Positions 1 through 55,417 are shown, counted from the first letter of the stretch. The stretch: 64,000 nt of DNA from Amoebidium appalachense (GCA_963693365.1 CAVNZM010000008.1:10354001-10418000); one strand, 5' to 3'. Notes: generated by a model from the letters alone, not told the origin. Numbers and translations: made by a program.

Positions 1-1309
1 GCGTTGGTGGATGTCGGTGGTGGCTTGAAGATGCTGCGGTTGCGAGGATGGGGCCTGAGGGGGTTGGAGGCGGTGGGGAGGTACTGTGTGCACCTGCAAA
101 AGCTGGACATATCGCATACCCAGGTAAGGGTCTTTTTTTTTTTTTTTTGGGGGGGGGAGGAAAAGGAGGGGGGGGGGGGGTCCTTCTCGTGTGTATCATG
201 TGTGTGTGTATGTGTGTGTGTCAATGTTAGCAAGGTCTTTTTGGGTCATATGTAAGTTTTTCCAAATTTTCGTGCCTATACCATACTGCCGTCCATACTG
301 TCGTTCTTTCTTGGGTGGGCAGCCCCAGGGAGTTATAAGGGGAAGCGGGGGCCATAATTGCATATCCGGTGTTTTTTTTTGTTTTGTTTTCGTTTGTTTT
401 TTGTTTTTTCCGTTTAATCGTTCTTCCCAGTATAGTTGCCTTCGTTTACAAACACCACAATATTGGCTGCATATCACACATCCTTTCATCCAATCATATG
501 CCTTCCCCATTTGCCCTCTTAGCTTGCAGCAGTTGCCGCCCGACCTTCCTTCTCTTGTCCCCCCCAATCCCTTTTTTTAAAAAAAAAGGGAAATAATAAT
601 ATTAATAACATTTGTAATAAATCCACACTTTAATCAATGAACTTCAATAAACATCAAATATATGGATGGATAGTAAATATAAGACATGAAGAAAAACATG
701 CACACACACACCACACACACATACGAGCGCGCACACACACACAACACGCTCGTGTTCTGTTGCAATTTTGTTTCATAGGTTCTGATTCACCCCCTCTCCT
801 CCCCCCCCCTCCGCCCACGCCCACCCCTTCCCCCACCCACCCACCCACCCTTTCTCCCCCCCCCCCCTTCCCCCCCTCCCACCCACAGGTGGTCGACCTT
901 TCACCCGTTGGTGCCCTCACCTTTCTCACGGAACTTCAAGCCGTTGGAATCCGCGCACAAACCCTAGTCGGGTTAAGGGGATGCAAAAGACTGCAAAAAC
1001 TACGCGTCAGCAGTATGGATTTGGAGAGTGCGGAAGGGTTGGAGTGTTTGGGTGAGACTCTGACGGATGTGTGTCTGGCCAACTGTTTCAGTCTAACGGA
1101 TATTTCGGCACTGGGAGAGTGCAATAGGTTGAAGGTTCTGTCTCTGCACCGGTGCATGGGGTTGCTGAGTATTGTACCGTTGATGGTAGGTGTACATATA
1201 GGCACATGGACTTGCAGACACATGTGCTTGCATATGAATACGCACACACACACATGCATGTTAACTTGCATGGGCATGCAGACATGCAGACACAACGTGC
1301 ACACACACA

Positions 1310-1344
<35 letters not shown>

Positions 1345-1351
1345 GTACACA

Positions 1352-1416
<65 letters not shown>

Positions 1417-1692
1417 GCACGCACACACACACACACAGACGTACAGACATGACATGACATGACAGGTGTACGCTTGCGCACACCTGCTGGCGCAAACCTC
1501 TATGCGGGAAGGAAGGAGGAAGGGGGGGGGGGGGGGGAGGGGGAGAGGGAGGGGGGAGGGGGGGGGGGGGGGGGTCATCTGAACAGGGAAATCGGACTTT
1601 GTGCTGAGCCCTGTACTAGGTTAAAGTTTTTAATGAGTGACAACATGAGTTCGCGTTGGAAGAGGGAACCAAAATAGAACAAAGCGCCGCGG

Positions 1693-1735
<43 letters not shown>

Positions 1736-2527
1736 AGTCAAAGTTCGCTTTCTGTGGATGACTTGGCCACCGCTTGATCTCTGCTTTCGATGCATACCAT
1801 ATGTATATTCTGCAACATCTGCATTGTGTGTCCACTTGTCCGTCGTGAATATGTTTGTCTTAGCCTAACACATTTACCCACTACCCGTACCCCCTCCCCC
1901 TGCCCTCTTCCCCCCCCCCCCATCCCTTCCCCTGCCCCCTCACAGGAGTGCACCAGTCTCAAGCACATTGACCTTGGTGAGTGCATCTTTGTGCGCGATG
2001 CAAGCGTTCTGGGTGCATGCACCTCACTCACACATGTCTCCGTACGTCGGTGCCGCTACATGCGCGACGTAGGGTTTCTCTCCCACCTGCCCCGTCTCGT
2101 TAGCGCAGATATCAGTCATATGGACGTTGCTGACATGAGTGGTTTGTCTTCGTGCACCGTTCTCACTTCACTCGACGCATCATATACCGACGTCGATTCG
2201 GTTCAACCTCTCTCCGAGTGCCGAATGCTTGTCGGGTTGGATGTAAGCGGGACGGGTGTTTTGGACCTTTCCCCGCTCGCAAATTGCGGCGCGATGGAAT
2301 GTTTAGCCCTTGATAGGTGTGTGGGCGTGCGGAATATCTCGGTGGTGAGGAATTTCCCGAATTTACGCAAATTGGCATTGAGAATGACCGGGGTGACCGA
2401 TATCGGCCCACTTGCCCATTGCCCGAATTTGGAGCAGTTGGTGGTGGATGGGGCCGGATTGGTGAATGTGGGGACTCTTGTTGGAAATTCGAATTTACGG
2501 ATTGTCGCTGGGGGAAATATGGGATAG
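1..2527 (+). CDS. Leucine-rich-repeat protein, 3' part (three exons visible)
   Basis: The coding exons are 1-123, 889-1185 and 1946-2527, joined by GT-AG introns with donors GTAAGG at 124 and GTAGGT at 1186 and acceptors CACAG before 889 and 1946. They encode 333 residues ending at TAG 2525-2527, and the gene starts left of the window. The protein is a run of 22-24 residue LRRs with recurring units such as LTSLDASYTDVDSVQPLSEC and LVGLDVSGTGVLDLSPLANC. Regular Cys and Asp positions suggest a curved solenoid used for protein binding. No signal peptide, membrane segment or catalytic domain is visible in this part. All three exons are in frame with each other, so this is a real gene. The family within the LRR superfamily is not recognisable, and the partner and cell location are unknown. 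The second and third acceptors are preceded by nearly pure C tracts. Confidence 0.85.
1299..1440. repeat. (AC)n microsatellite in LRR intron
   Basis: This is an interrupted AC dinucleotide run in the second visible intron of the LRR gene. It is followed at 1519-1574 and 1696-1733 by G-rich and pure G tracts. The remainder of the intron holds nothing else recognisable. Confidence 0.95.
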
Positions 2528-2578
2528 GATGGAGATATAACGGGGGGGGGGGGGGGGGGGGGGGAGGGGGTATTTTTA

Positions 2579-2632
<54 letters not shown>

Positions 2633-3363
2633 GTTGTTGTGTGTGGGGTTGAAAGTTGGAGAAGTGAAAAGAGACGTGGTGGGGTTAATAGGTGAAGTAT
2701 TTTATGGAAAAATGCGGCCAGATTGTATTTTTAGTGTCGTGTCGCATGTTTTATGTTTTGCTTGTTTTGCTTGCAGTTAGGGAGTTGCCATCAAGTTATA
2801 CTGCCATTTGTTATTATGTATGCAAGGTTGAGGTGTTATGGCAAAGAAAAACAAACAACATGCAGGTAGGGTTCGATCTCTTTAGTACCCGATTACCCGA
2901 TTCGAACCTACGTACAGGGGCTGTGTCATCATGATAATGTTAGAAATTCCGCCCTTAGGGGTTCAAGTGGTCTTCAAAGATTGTGTACTATAAATAGCAG
3001 TTACGCGCATGGCGATTATTAGCTATAGCTGGGATGATGTGGTTGTTGCATAGTATATGCCTAGGTATCGTCTGGAGACGCAGATCGTGAGCTCGAGCCG
3101 TACGTAGGCTGGTTGAGCTGTCTTCAAAAAAAAATACGTCTGTATGTGTGAAGTTTGATTTCAACTCGGTTTGTGCAGCTGGTGTGTGTCCGGACGTGTG
3201 TTCTGTGCATGTGGGCAGTACCACGTGTGCACGAGCCGGGTGCACATATGCATGTGTGTGTGCCCACTAGGCGACGAGGGAGGCCGTGTGCTACGGCGGC
3301 CGCAGCGGCGGCACGATGATTATTTATGTTAGTGTGTTGGTGGCGGCGTGCATGTGTGTGTGT

Positions 3364-3405
<42 letters not shown>

Positions 3406-4308
3406 ATGGTCATGGGGAAGGGAGGGGGAGGGAGGTTCGAAGAGGGGGGGAAGGGGAGGAGGATTGTAATTCAATCCGGACCGGATGGACAAAATCATGT
3501 GCACTGGCAGTAACTGAATATTCAACTAGGTGTGCAAAATAATAGAGACTAGTCTATTACAGGCGCATGATTACGTGTACGTACGCGACAAGTACTACAG
3601 AATCGCCGAATGGGTAGTTCTAACATATACAGGCAATTTACAATGCGCCGTTCTGCTGCATACATAGGTTTAATTGATGTCGGTATGCTGATGAAGGTAG
3701 AGCACCAGAGTGGGGGAAACGGAATGAATTGACGTACATTTTTGCGAATGATATTGGCATCTTGGATATGAGGTATGTGCCCCCCCCCCCCCCCCCCCCC
3801 CCGGGGGCCCCCTCCCCCTCCCCGGCCCTCGGTGCAAGATTATACTTGACAACAAACGGGCATGATTGTGTGTGTGCAACAAACCAGTGGATGTGTCTGG
3901 TCTGCCAGACGCAAGTGATAGAGAAATATGTGTACGACCACCTTGCGGTTTATTTTTTGACCAGGATTACATTTGGATGATACCAGATATACCTCGATTT
4001 GCTCAATGCTGTCCACAATTGTACAACCATGAAACTCGGGCTAGAAATGTTCGTTTACATACAGAAAATCATGCAGCAATCACCCGCAGAGTGTATCAAC
4101 CCTACCATGTACTATCGTTTCGATGCAATTTTTTTTTTCCAGAACCCCGTAATTAAACCCCACGAGATACACTGGGGATACAAGTTGAGCCCCAGATACA
4201 TAGGGGATACAAGTTGAGCCCCGGGCCTACATTCCCACATTTCATATATTATACGCCATACGGGCAATCAACTGTAGGTGATTCTATCCTGCTGCCGCAG
4301 AAAAAAGC

Positions 4309-4339
<31 letters not shown>

Positions 4340-4469
4340 TTTCACACACACAAAAAAAATGAACAAAAAAAGTACCCAACAAAGAACAAACGAACCAAGG
4401 AACAGGAGAGAGGAAGGAGAACAAAAACAGATGCCCCAAACAAACCACACCGGCATCGCACGCAATTGT
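2528..4469. other. Convergent intergenic region between LRR gene and DHX8
   Basis: No gene is supported here. It is the shared 3' flank of two convergent genes. It holds poly-G tracts (2540-2562 and 2590-2631), a (TG)n run at 3366-3404, a poly-C tract at 3781-3802 and a short tandem repeat at 4166-4222. The open frames are low-complexity or lack codon structure. Confidence 0.7.
4166..4222. repeat. Two-copy 28-bp tandem repeat
   Basis: Positions 4166-4193 and 4195-4222 share GGGGATACAAGTTGAGCCCC and differ at only a few bases. The repeat lies about 250 bp past the DHX8 stop codon, in its 3' flank. Confidence 0.8.
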
Positions 4470-26896
<22,427 letters not shown>

Positions 26897-27416
26897 TTTG
26901 CGGTCAGAGGGCGGCAAGCGCCGCACACACTATTGAAAGACAAACTCAAAAAGTTGTGGTGAATTATAAGAACAGAAAACGTAGCTATTCTATATTACGT
27001 TTCTTGTTGGGGCTCAGAAACATCTGCAAACACTTCTCGAAACTGAAACGAGAATCGTCTTACTGAAACTCAGCTGACAACTTCAAAGCTTGCACAGTCA
27101 AACGAGTGAGCCTCACGCGAAAACTGTGACGCAAAGGATCGTAACCGGATCTTTCATTTGCGTAAATCGTCTTCCAATCATATCCTAGCCGGTGAAAATC
27201 GCATGATTTGGCAGAACATATACTCCTGAATTTGGTCTTTTCTCGATTGAAATTTCGTGCATCTTATTCAATGGAATGCAACTTGCGCAACTCTGCACTT
27301 CACGTGCCAGCAGCATCGCTCGCTGTGTGCACTGCGGCCGCTGGACACCCATACAAGAAGCTCGCGGCCATTTATGACCTTTCCTTTCCCCGTTCAGTTG
27401 TGGTAGACCCGGCAAG
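26897..27416. promoter_or_regulatory. Shared divergent promoter region of DHX8 and RPS4
   Basis: About 520 bp separate the two start codons of head-to-head genes, both broadly expressed housekeeping genes in other eukaryotes. It lacks the homopolymers and microsatellites seen in the rest of the window. No TATA box was found. A bidirectional promoter is an inference from layout. Confidence 0.55.
27378..27391 (+). promoter_or_regulatory. Possible 5'TOP-like pyrimidine tract of RPS4
   Basis: CCTTTCCTTTCCCC lies 26 nt before the RPS4 ATG. Ribosomal protein mRNAs commonly start at such a tract, which links translation to growth signalling. The transcription start is not known here. Confidence 0.35.
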
Positions 27417-30357
27417 ATGGTGCGTTGTTTGAGAAATCCCCAAGCATCCAACTAGCATCCATATCCATCCACGTCTGTGTAGTGCCGGAAGATAGCCTAA
27501 GTTTGTCAGGAAGAGAGTATCGGCAACGACGGGGAGAAAATGGTGCAGGAGGGCTGTCCGGCGGGGGGAGTTACATAGGGATTTAGACATCAGGCACATC
27601 ACAATAATTGGAGATGTAATCATCAACATTTTATGATGTTGGAGTTGAGCAAGCAGCGCAAATTTTTTTTAGGCAGCTATTTTATTTCCATGCCTTACTT
27701 TATCAGCTTTGAAACGCCAGACACGTCAAACTACACAGCCTACGGAAGCTATAAGTCTATACCTATTTCGAGGGGGGGGGGGGGGGGGGGGAGGGAGTCG
27801 ATTATTTGTTGAACGGCGTATATTATTGAGCTTAACAATGACGGTAGCTTTATTCGGCGGCCTACTGACCGGTCTGGAATAGGCAACCAACACTCGACGT
27901 TTCAGGTGGTCAACGTGAATGAGTGCAGGACCTCGACCAGTATGGTTAGAGTTCATAGGTTAGGCAAGCTGGGAACGTCTTGGCCAAATGACGTTATCCC
28001 GTTGGGGCAGGCGCTGGACTTGAGCCTTGCTGGGTAGTTACACTTGGGTAACGTTGTGCTCCTCACAGACACGCGGGCCTAAGAAGCATCTGAAGCGCCT
28101 CCATGCGCCGCATCACTGGATGCTGGACAAACTCTCGGGTACCTTCGCACCCAAGCCGTCGTCTGGCCCCCACAAGCAGAAGGACTGTCTGCCTCTGATG
28201 GTGTTCCTGCGCAACCGCCTGCGCTATGCCCTTACCGGCCAGGAGGTCAAGTACATTGTCAAGCAGCGCCTGGTGAAGGTCGATCAGCGCGTGCGCACTG
28301 ATGCCCACTTCCCCGCTGGTCTGATGGGTAAGTAGTGGGACTGTGTTGAGTGGCAGGCAGGTGGGGCGTTGGGGGGCAGGGCACTTGTATAATTTTTGGG
28401 AATGGGTGGTGATTTGGAGTATGTCAGGTGTGCAGTGTGGCTGCCAAGGCTGCATCAACGGGTCTTACAGCATTAACATAGTTGGTTGGGCTGGCACACG
28501 CTTTGCCTGTTCTTGTGCTCTACTTGTCGGGTATCTGGCAGGCAATCGTAAACACTGCAGCAGCTGAGCTGTGTGGGGGTTTGCAGATGTGATCAGCATC
28601 GAGAAGACCAACGAGCACTTCCGCCTCGTGTACGACGTGAAGGGCCGCTACTCCGTCCACCGCATCACTGCTGAGGAGGCCAAGTACAAGCTGTGCAAGA
28701 TCAAGGGCCAGGGCACTGGTGCCCGTGGCATTCCCTACGTGGTCACCCATGATGGCCGCACCCTCCGCTACCCCGATCCCCTGATCAAGGTGTGTGTATG
28801 TTCTGTTTTTGTTGTTCTTTTCCAAACAGGGTGGGCAGCAGGCAGGGAATCGGAAACTTGGGCGTTCAGCTGTGGAAGTACAGGTGACCGGGAGGAAATG
28901 TGGAGTGCTCATTGTCAGCAAATTTGTTGGAGCAGGTTACAGGCGATATTTCGTTATTACTACGTTTTTTGTTCGAGTAAGTGGTCAGGGATATGGGGTC
29001 GGCAACAGTGCTAGTTCGTTCAGTTGCAGCACAGCGAAATAGGTGTAACAATTTTGCTATTCATTCTCATATATCATGCTCCGGTTGACAACACGAGCCT
29101 CTGAGGAAAGAATAGTGCACATTTAGGATAACGACGGTGGAGATTATAGGTCTCGGGAGTTGGAATTGTGGCCTTTGAGCAGGAACTTTGGTGGATCGGG
29201 GAATGATGCCCTGAATTTCAGACAACTCAGAAGCACAGTCATTCCACGGCAGAGTTTTTCATTTTCGACCATGCCGAGAGGGAATTTGGAGTATTACTTG
29301 GCACGGAGGATGTACGAGCAGGCATCGTGGGCTGATCGTGGATATATTGCTGTTTCAATTTGCATGGGTGTGGTGGCTCTGTGCCTAACTGCAGGCATGG
29401 GTATTTGGATTGTATGCTGCTGCCTGTGCCGGTGATACTCTTCTGTTCTGTTGCTTGTGCACACACACACATACATGGGTGCTTTTTGTGTCCTGTCTCC
29501 ATCTGCTGTGCTCTATGACATTTTGTTTTCGGTTGTGGGCTTTTGTGTGTGACATTATCGGCCAAGATAAGTTTTGCTGCTTGTTTTGATACCATTTTGG
29601 GATGATTTCCTTGCCTTGCCGTTTCCGCTGTTCACTGTGTGACGTGCTATCCTCACTTAGTTTGTGGGCCATGTGTATCTCAAATGCAATGGGGAAGGAG
29701 CATTTGCATGCAGAAAAAGACGGGCATTTTTGATGCAGCGTGCAATTTGATGTTTGGTTGGAGCAGATTTCTGGTGTGGGATGTTTGCATTACTATGGGA
29801 GGTTGGTTGTTGATGAATCACCGTGTTCAATGGTTTGGAGGAAGAGATGGTGATCGTGGTTAGGAAGCATCAGAGCACATCCTCCGGGTCGAGATAGGGT
29901 ACTTTGGCATGGTGGGCCATTGGGCCCGGGAAAAGGGGGGGGGGATGAAGGCAGTTTTTGTGTGTATTTGGGGGAGGGGGGATTCTGCAAGTATTGGGAG
30001 TGCGCCGTGTCTTACGTGCGTGGGGCGGGTGTGCAGGTCAACGACACTGTCAAGATCGACCTTGAGAGCGGCAAGGTGATCGACCACGCCAAGTTCGAGA
30101 TCGGCAACGTTGCCCTGTGCACGTCCGGCCGCAACTTGGGGCGTGTGGGCGTCATTGTCCACCGCGACCGCCACCCCGGCGGGTACGACATTGTGCACGT
30201 GAAGGACGTGCTCGGGCACGAGTTTGCCACCCGTCTGAACAACGTGTTCGTGCTCGGCAAGGGCAACAAGGCCTGGGTGTCTCTGCCCAAGGGCAAGGGT
30301 GTCAAGCTCACCATTGCTGAGGAGCGCGACCGCCGCCTGGCCGCCAAGGCTCAATAA
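27417..30357 (+). CDS. RPS4: 40S ribosomal protein S4 (eS4), four exons, complete
   Basis: Small-subunit ribosomal protein eS4. The exons are 27417-27419 (only the ATG), 28069-28327, 28587-28789 and 30037-30357 (TAA 30355-30357). All introns are GT-AG. The product is 261 residues, against about 263 in animals. It begins [12 protein letters not shown] and includes [20 protein letters not shown] (eS4 N-terminal motif), an S4-type RNA-binding segment with [56 protein letters not shown], the KOW-region [20 protein letters not shown], and [20 protein letters not shown] near the C terminus. The coding exons are GC-rich and free of low-complexity DNA. The single-codon first exon is a common layout for ribosomal protein genes. 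Intron 3 is unusually long (1247 nt). Confidence 0.97.
28790..30036 (+). other. RPS4 intron 3 (1247 nt)
   Basis: Ribosomal protein introns often host snoRNAs, so I looked for C/D and H/ACA box pairs. A TTGATGA at 29809 has no matching CTGA at a proper distance, so nothing is called. The sequence is unique and non-repetitive. Confidence 0.5.
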
Positions 30358-31832
30358 ACGGCACGCACCAGCCAGAAATACTGGTTCCGAGCACTACTGT
30401 CTGTGGTGTTTGACGTCTCTTTGGTGGTGGTGGGGGGGGGGGGGGGGGGGGGGGTAAATAAGGCCGAAAAGACGATGGTATGTGTGTCAAGTGGTTGGTT
30501 GCTTTTTCTTTCTAATTGGCCTGTGTTGGTGTAGATTTGCATGAGACAGTACGATGGACGTTTGAAGCCTGTCTTTGTCTCTGTCTCCAACGTGTGACTG
30601 CACTTCATGGTTGACTGCAGCACGTCAAGATTTTTTACTAAGACATCATCGCCTGGTTTTGCTGCAAGCATCATCGTGTTCTTCAATCCTGTCCTTGTGT
30701 ATGCAGGTGGTATTACGGCCGTGTCGGAAATTCTATTTTTAGTAACAACCCACATTTTCGGTAGCATCACTACTCCGTGGATCAGAGGGCAATGGGCAGG
30801 GGTACACACATGCTACTTCTGGCGTCACTGACATTTTGCACTCTTCCCTGAGGCTATCTGTATCATTAGTGTGTGAGTTTTGTGTCATATACAGCGCACC
30901 GCATTCCCATGGATTACCGTCCTTGCCCTGTTGCAAAACAACTTCACCTATTTAAAATTCGTAACAAAAGCACAAACCTCCAATTCGAAAAAAACAAGGC
31001 AAGAGATTTTGAGAAGACGAGTACGCAGTTCTTCTTTTTTGGTGCTATTGGTACATTCGAAGCTTCTCCACATACCACAATCCGATATGGTGTATGACAA
31101 TTTGCATGCACCCACGAATCGACCTGGCTAACTCGTGTACACCATATGCCAGGCACACTACTAGCAACTGTTACAGGGTGACGGTCATGCAGTGCCGCAT
31201 GAAAACCGCCCACACAACATATATATCATTCCCCCCTCCCCCCCTCTGTTTGAGGGACTTTCTCCTAAGTGGGTTGGAAGATGTGTGTGTGACCATTCGG
31301 AGGGGGGAAACCGATGCATGTGCACAACTCTTGAGCCTGTACATCCATCCTCCCTCTCGTAAACCCACATCACTTCAGGATAAATATTTAGCAATCTCGA
31401 CTTCTTCTTGACCTGTTGCTTGGAAAATTTGTTATGGCGCTTTAGGTTACTAAATAGTTAATTGCGGACAATTTTTTAGAAGCTTCGGCATGTATTGAGC
31501 ATTCACAGTGATGCCAATTTTGTCTCCAGCCTTTCTCCAAGAACATTGCAATATCATAAGATAGGTAGTATTTATTTATGATCTCAGGTTTATAGTTAAA
31601 AGTTAAAATTGCTTCATAACCCACAATAGATAGTCGTGATATGATGTAGTTTCCATTGACCTAAAACCATGATACGCTTATACAGTTGCGGCCATATACA
31701 TATCATAATGATGGTTGCCATCTGCTCTGCGCGGGAGCAGAATCATATCTTTTGTTTGTTGTACTATGTAAGGCTATTCCTAAGCTTAAGATCACTGCAA
31801 TTATTCCGCCCGCACTCGGCCGGGGCCCCGGG

Positions 31833-31833
<1 letters not shown>

Positions 31834-31907
<74 letters not shown>
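31834..31907. repeat. Poly-G tract (74 nt)
   Basis: The longest pure G run in the window, in intergenic DNA. The length is probably approximate because such runs are hard to sequence. Confidence 0.9.
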
Positions 31908-31908
<1 letters not shown>

Positions 31909-32323
31909 ACCTACTGACCCTGAGCAGCAGCCAGCACCAACTATGATTTTTAAAATTTTATTATTATTGATTTCAAAGCTGGCCACTCCTTGTATCACTT
32001 TGTCATCATACTTTCAATTTATTTCTGCGGCCAGTTTGAGACCGTGCACATGGCGCCTTGTTGCAAATCATATGACAGCTAAGGCCGCGCACTGCAGGCT
32101 GTCACAACATAGCTTATAGGTGTACGTGTCCGCTATGTCCGTGCTTCAGAATCTAAAACTAAATCTAATAAAAGGTTCTTTTCGCATGATGTTGGACCCA
32201 TAATTATTATCCCACAGGCCTAGGATGACTCGAAATATTATTCATGCAATCGGATATGCATCGTACATGCGCATGCATGCAGCATTCAAACGTTTACATT
32301 CATGAACCAACTATTCTGCAGTG

Positions 32324-32324
<1 letters not shown>

Positions 32325-32385
<61 letters not shown>

Positions 32386-32396
32386 AAAAAAAAAAA
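32325..32396. repeat. Poly-C (51 nt) joined to poly-A (21 nt)
   Basis: A C run changes directly into an A run, then AAAG repeats to 32420. On the minus strand this reads T-rich then G-rich. Confidence 0.9.
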
Positions 32397-32582
32397 GAAA
32401 GAAAGAAAGAAAGAAAGAAAAAACCCTGAACTGCAGTTCAAGATTGATTATGGAAAAAAGGAAACCCCTTCCTATAAATCGTACAAATTTTCCAAAATGA
32501 TCACCCCGGTACATTCACACATTATATTGGTTTCCATCACATTCACTAGCAATCACCATACACACAATTTCACAAACCCATC

Positions 32583-52292
<19,710 letters not shown>

Positions 52293-53313
52293 CTGTGTTG
52301 AAACATTGTGAGTCTTTCGCAAGGCCCACCGTATTATATGTTGATAAGCCATGTTGATACGTACAACCAATGCTTTGCACTCAAATGGTCGCCCCGCCTA
52401 AGAGGCCCTGTAGCCCGCAGGTCACAAAATGAGCTGGGTGACAGGTATAACATCACGATTCAGGCTAAAAGGCTTTAAAGGCTACAGGCACTTGGTTGGA
52501 ATTTTTGAGGAGGCGCAGGCGAATACTGGGCCGAAGCACCCCATGGCTCACGATGTAGGGGGATATTTGGATCGAAATCGGAAACCGGTACAAAGAGACG
52601 CGAAAATTCGGGGGTTACACCGTTGAATATGCAATCCCCAGTATGAAAAGCGGTCGAATTGGGGTCCGAATCGGATACCAAGCCGCTGGACCCATGGGGG
52701 GAAACAAACGAGCAGGTGGGAAAGCTTGGGAGCGAGTGGTTGAGAAAGCGAAATGGAGGGAGGGGTGGTTTTTGGTTGGGATCCCCCCAAAGCAGTGGGA
52801 GAGCCGAGCCCGGACGACAGGGTAGGTTTTGAAGCTGGCGATGGGCCTGCCTTTAAATTGAGAATAATGGGAAGACAGGAGGGAAAGGGGATTTTTACGA
52901 CGTTTGTACGTACCAAAACCCTTGCCATTTATTCTTGGGTGTTTTGCTTGTAAATGATGTGTACATTTTGTGCCATTTTCTTATTTCGATGTTTTTCGTT
53001 ATTTGCTTCGGTCCCGTTTTTCAATAGGCGTATATAAGGGAGAGGCAGGCCCGGCATTGTAAATTTTTAGTTCAATTGCTTTTATACATTAAAGTACATC
53101 AGATTTTTTAGTGTTTCACCTACACGTGAAATCCTTGAAATTTCTTATGTGCCGTTCTTTCTCCGCTAGTGTTGGAATGTGTGTCTGTGACAACATTCGC
53201 TGTAAGCGCCATTTTTGAAAATCAACTGCTCTTGATCACATGAAAATTTAAGATCAGGGAAAAGTTCGGTGTGCACCCCTCCTTCTATTGCCCCTCCTGC
53301 CTCCCCCCCTCCC

Positions 53314-53360
<47 letters not shown>

Positions 53361-53384
53361 CCACCACCACCACCATGGCCACCA

Positions 53385-53423
<39 letters not shown>

Positions 53424-54178
53424 CACACACACAGTAGTACTACGTGGACATGTGTGTGGGTGTGGGGGGGTTCGCACATGTATGCATGAGTATACGTGCA
53501 CAATGTCTATTGCTTTATTTTGGGAAATATATCCAGACGCGTCTATTGTGAAATGCACACACCCGTATATTGGGTAGTGCGTACAGACACTGCGCACGCA
53601 TGCAAGGATATTCCTAAATAACGTCTGTAGTTGGATATATTATTCATACAGTCAGTTCATTTGGATATATATGTGGCATAAAATACAAAACCTAAAATTG
53701 GAAAGGCGGCAGAACATACATATGCATCGCAGTAACTAACTAAGACCCTCTCCTTAACGCACAAGACCAACCGTTCCACCTCCACTCCCCCACACACAAT
53801 CCAAAAAAAAATTAAAAAAAAAAAGAAGAAAGAAAGAATTTTTAAGGGAGCACAAACATTGTCAACACTAACATATACATGAAAAGTGTCAAGGGGTTTT
53901 TTAGAGAGCCACACATAAAACAGCAAAGAGAAAAAATATAGACGTTCAAATTCAAAGATGAAATCAAATTACACTAGCTCTGCGCGTACTCCCATAGGTT
54001 TTCTCAGTTGCCTTCATTTGTTTCTCCTCCAAGCGCCTTTGCTCTATGCCCAAAATCTAATAGATATAGAAAAGAATAGAAAAATCCCAGTCAATTAAAC
54101 AGTATTTCGCAATTTGACCATTGATTTCTCGAGTACATTCATAAAGCCAACCCTTGGTCTGTTCCCAGTCCCCCCCCC

Positions 54179-54231
<53 letters not shown>

Positions 54232-55238
54232 AACGCAATTTAACCTGAAATTTACGTACACGTACACGGCCCCAAGTTGTTCCTCCACTTTCATATATTT
54301 TCATACAAAACAATTATCATGTTATATATGCCATACCAAACATACCCATATACATTCGAGAAAATCATAGATTTACCCAGATATTCTGGTATTCGTTATG
54401 CTATCTAAGAGCTAAGGGCTTAATGTATTAATACTTCCCGTCTCTGCTCCAACCGGGTTTCATAAATTCGTCCCCGTCATATCCCAAATTTCAGACTAGC
54501 CAGCCAGCAGCTATCCCCTCAGAAATCATACAATTCTTGCGTTTCCCCCCACCTGCCTGAGCCTTTTTTTCCTATTGCAGTCGGGCCATATACCGGGTAT
54601 ACCCCAAATTTCAGACTATCCAGCAAGCAGGTGTCTTCTGTAATCATACGGGTCTTGAATTTCTCCGACTGTATCCCACACACAATCCTGTTCGTAAAAG
54701 GGCATTAGTCATTTTGTGTACATCCCCCCCCCCCCCCCCCCCCCCCTGCCCATCCGCACGCCCGCCCGCCCACATCCCCCCTTCCTCCTTTTCTGTGCAA
54801 AAGGCCCAACGACATTATCTTAGTATCAAACTCTCTTTTCTCCCTCCCTTTCCCCGTTTTCCGAACACACTCGAGTAACCTTTGGGGTCATTTCCCCGGT
54901 TTGTTGCCGACTAATGGGTAAAGTGTTGCTGTTATTCTTCTCGGCTGGTAGAGTTTACGTTTATGCATGCGGGTGGCAAGCATGTCTGTGTGTGTGCACA
55001 TGTGTTGTTTACTCTGGTTGGAGGATGGGTGGGCTTTTCCTTGTCTCCCATCCACATATACCCACAAACACACCCATACACCCCCCCCCCCCCCCCCCCC
55101 CCACCCACCCACCCACCCACCCACCCACACCTCTCTCTTTCTCATTCACAAAAGCACACTACACACACCCTTTATCCTTCTCTCTCTCTCTCTCTCTGCT
55201 TCTGAAAAAAAAAGGGGAGGGGGGGGGGGGGGGGGGGG
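52293..55238. other. Region upstream of the SdrD/EGF exons, no gene recognised
   Basis: The 5' exons of the minus-strand gene should lie here or beyond, but none could be identified. It holds unique DNA (52300-53250) with a TATATAAGG at 53029-53037, a C run and CA run (53318-53432), AT-rich DNA, poly-C/poly-A tracts (54171-54233), a diverged tandem pair (54483-54666), C tracts (54724-54747 and 55081-55102) and a G tract at the duplication border. Confidence 0.55.
54483..54666. repeat. Diverged tandem pair, 120-bp period
   Basis: 54483-54548 and 54603-54666 share CCCAAATTTCAGACTA, CCAGC-AGCAG and AATCATAC with about 75 percent similarity by eye. Confidence 0.7.
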
Positions 55239-55386
55239 ATCAGATGAATGGGGAGGAGAGTGGGTGAGAATGAGTGATTAGGGTACAGACGGGTACACAC
55301 ATGTTGCCCCTCTTTAGCTCCCCCCCAGGTTTTAACCCATCAAATGTGACAAACACACAGGCAGTCTTTCTTATTTAGGGGTGTGT

Positions 55387-55417
<31 letters not shown>

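Larger units (their letters stand above)
30358..32582. other. Convergent intergenic region between RPS4 and the SdrD/EGF gene
   Basis: No gene is supported. It holds a G tract at 30432-30454, AT-richer unique DNA, a 74-nt G tract at 31834-31907, and a C run then A run at 32325-32396. Confidence 0.65.

Noticed and set aside
2868-2920. tRNA-like GGTTCGA boxes (2871 and, on the minus strand, near 2905)
   Set aside because: No cloverleaf arms or A box at the right distance could be drawn.
26897-26926. Ten-residue N-terminal extension of DHX8 starting at GTG 26926
   Set aside because: GTG is not a usual nuclear start codon, while the ATG at 26896 is in good context and aligns with the family's N-terminus.
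28790-30036. snoRNA in RPS4 intron 3
   Set aside because: A C-box-like TTGATGA at 29809 lacks a partner D box and terminal stem.
53029-53110. Possible solo LTR promoter (TATATAAGG followed by an AT-rich leader)
   Set aside because: No terminal inverted repeats, target duplication or second copy in the window.
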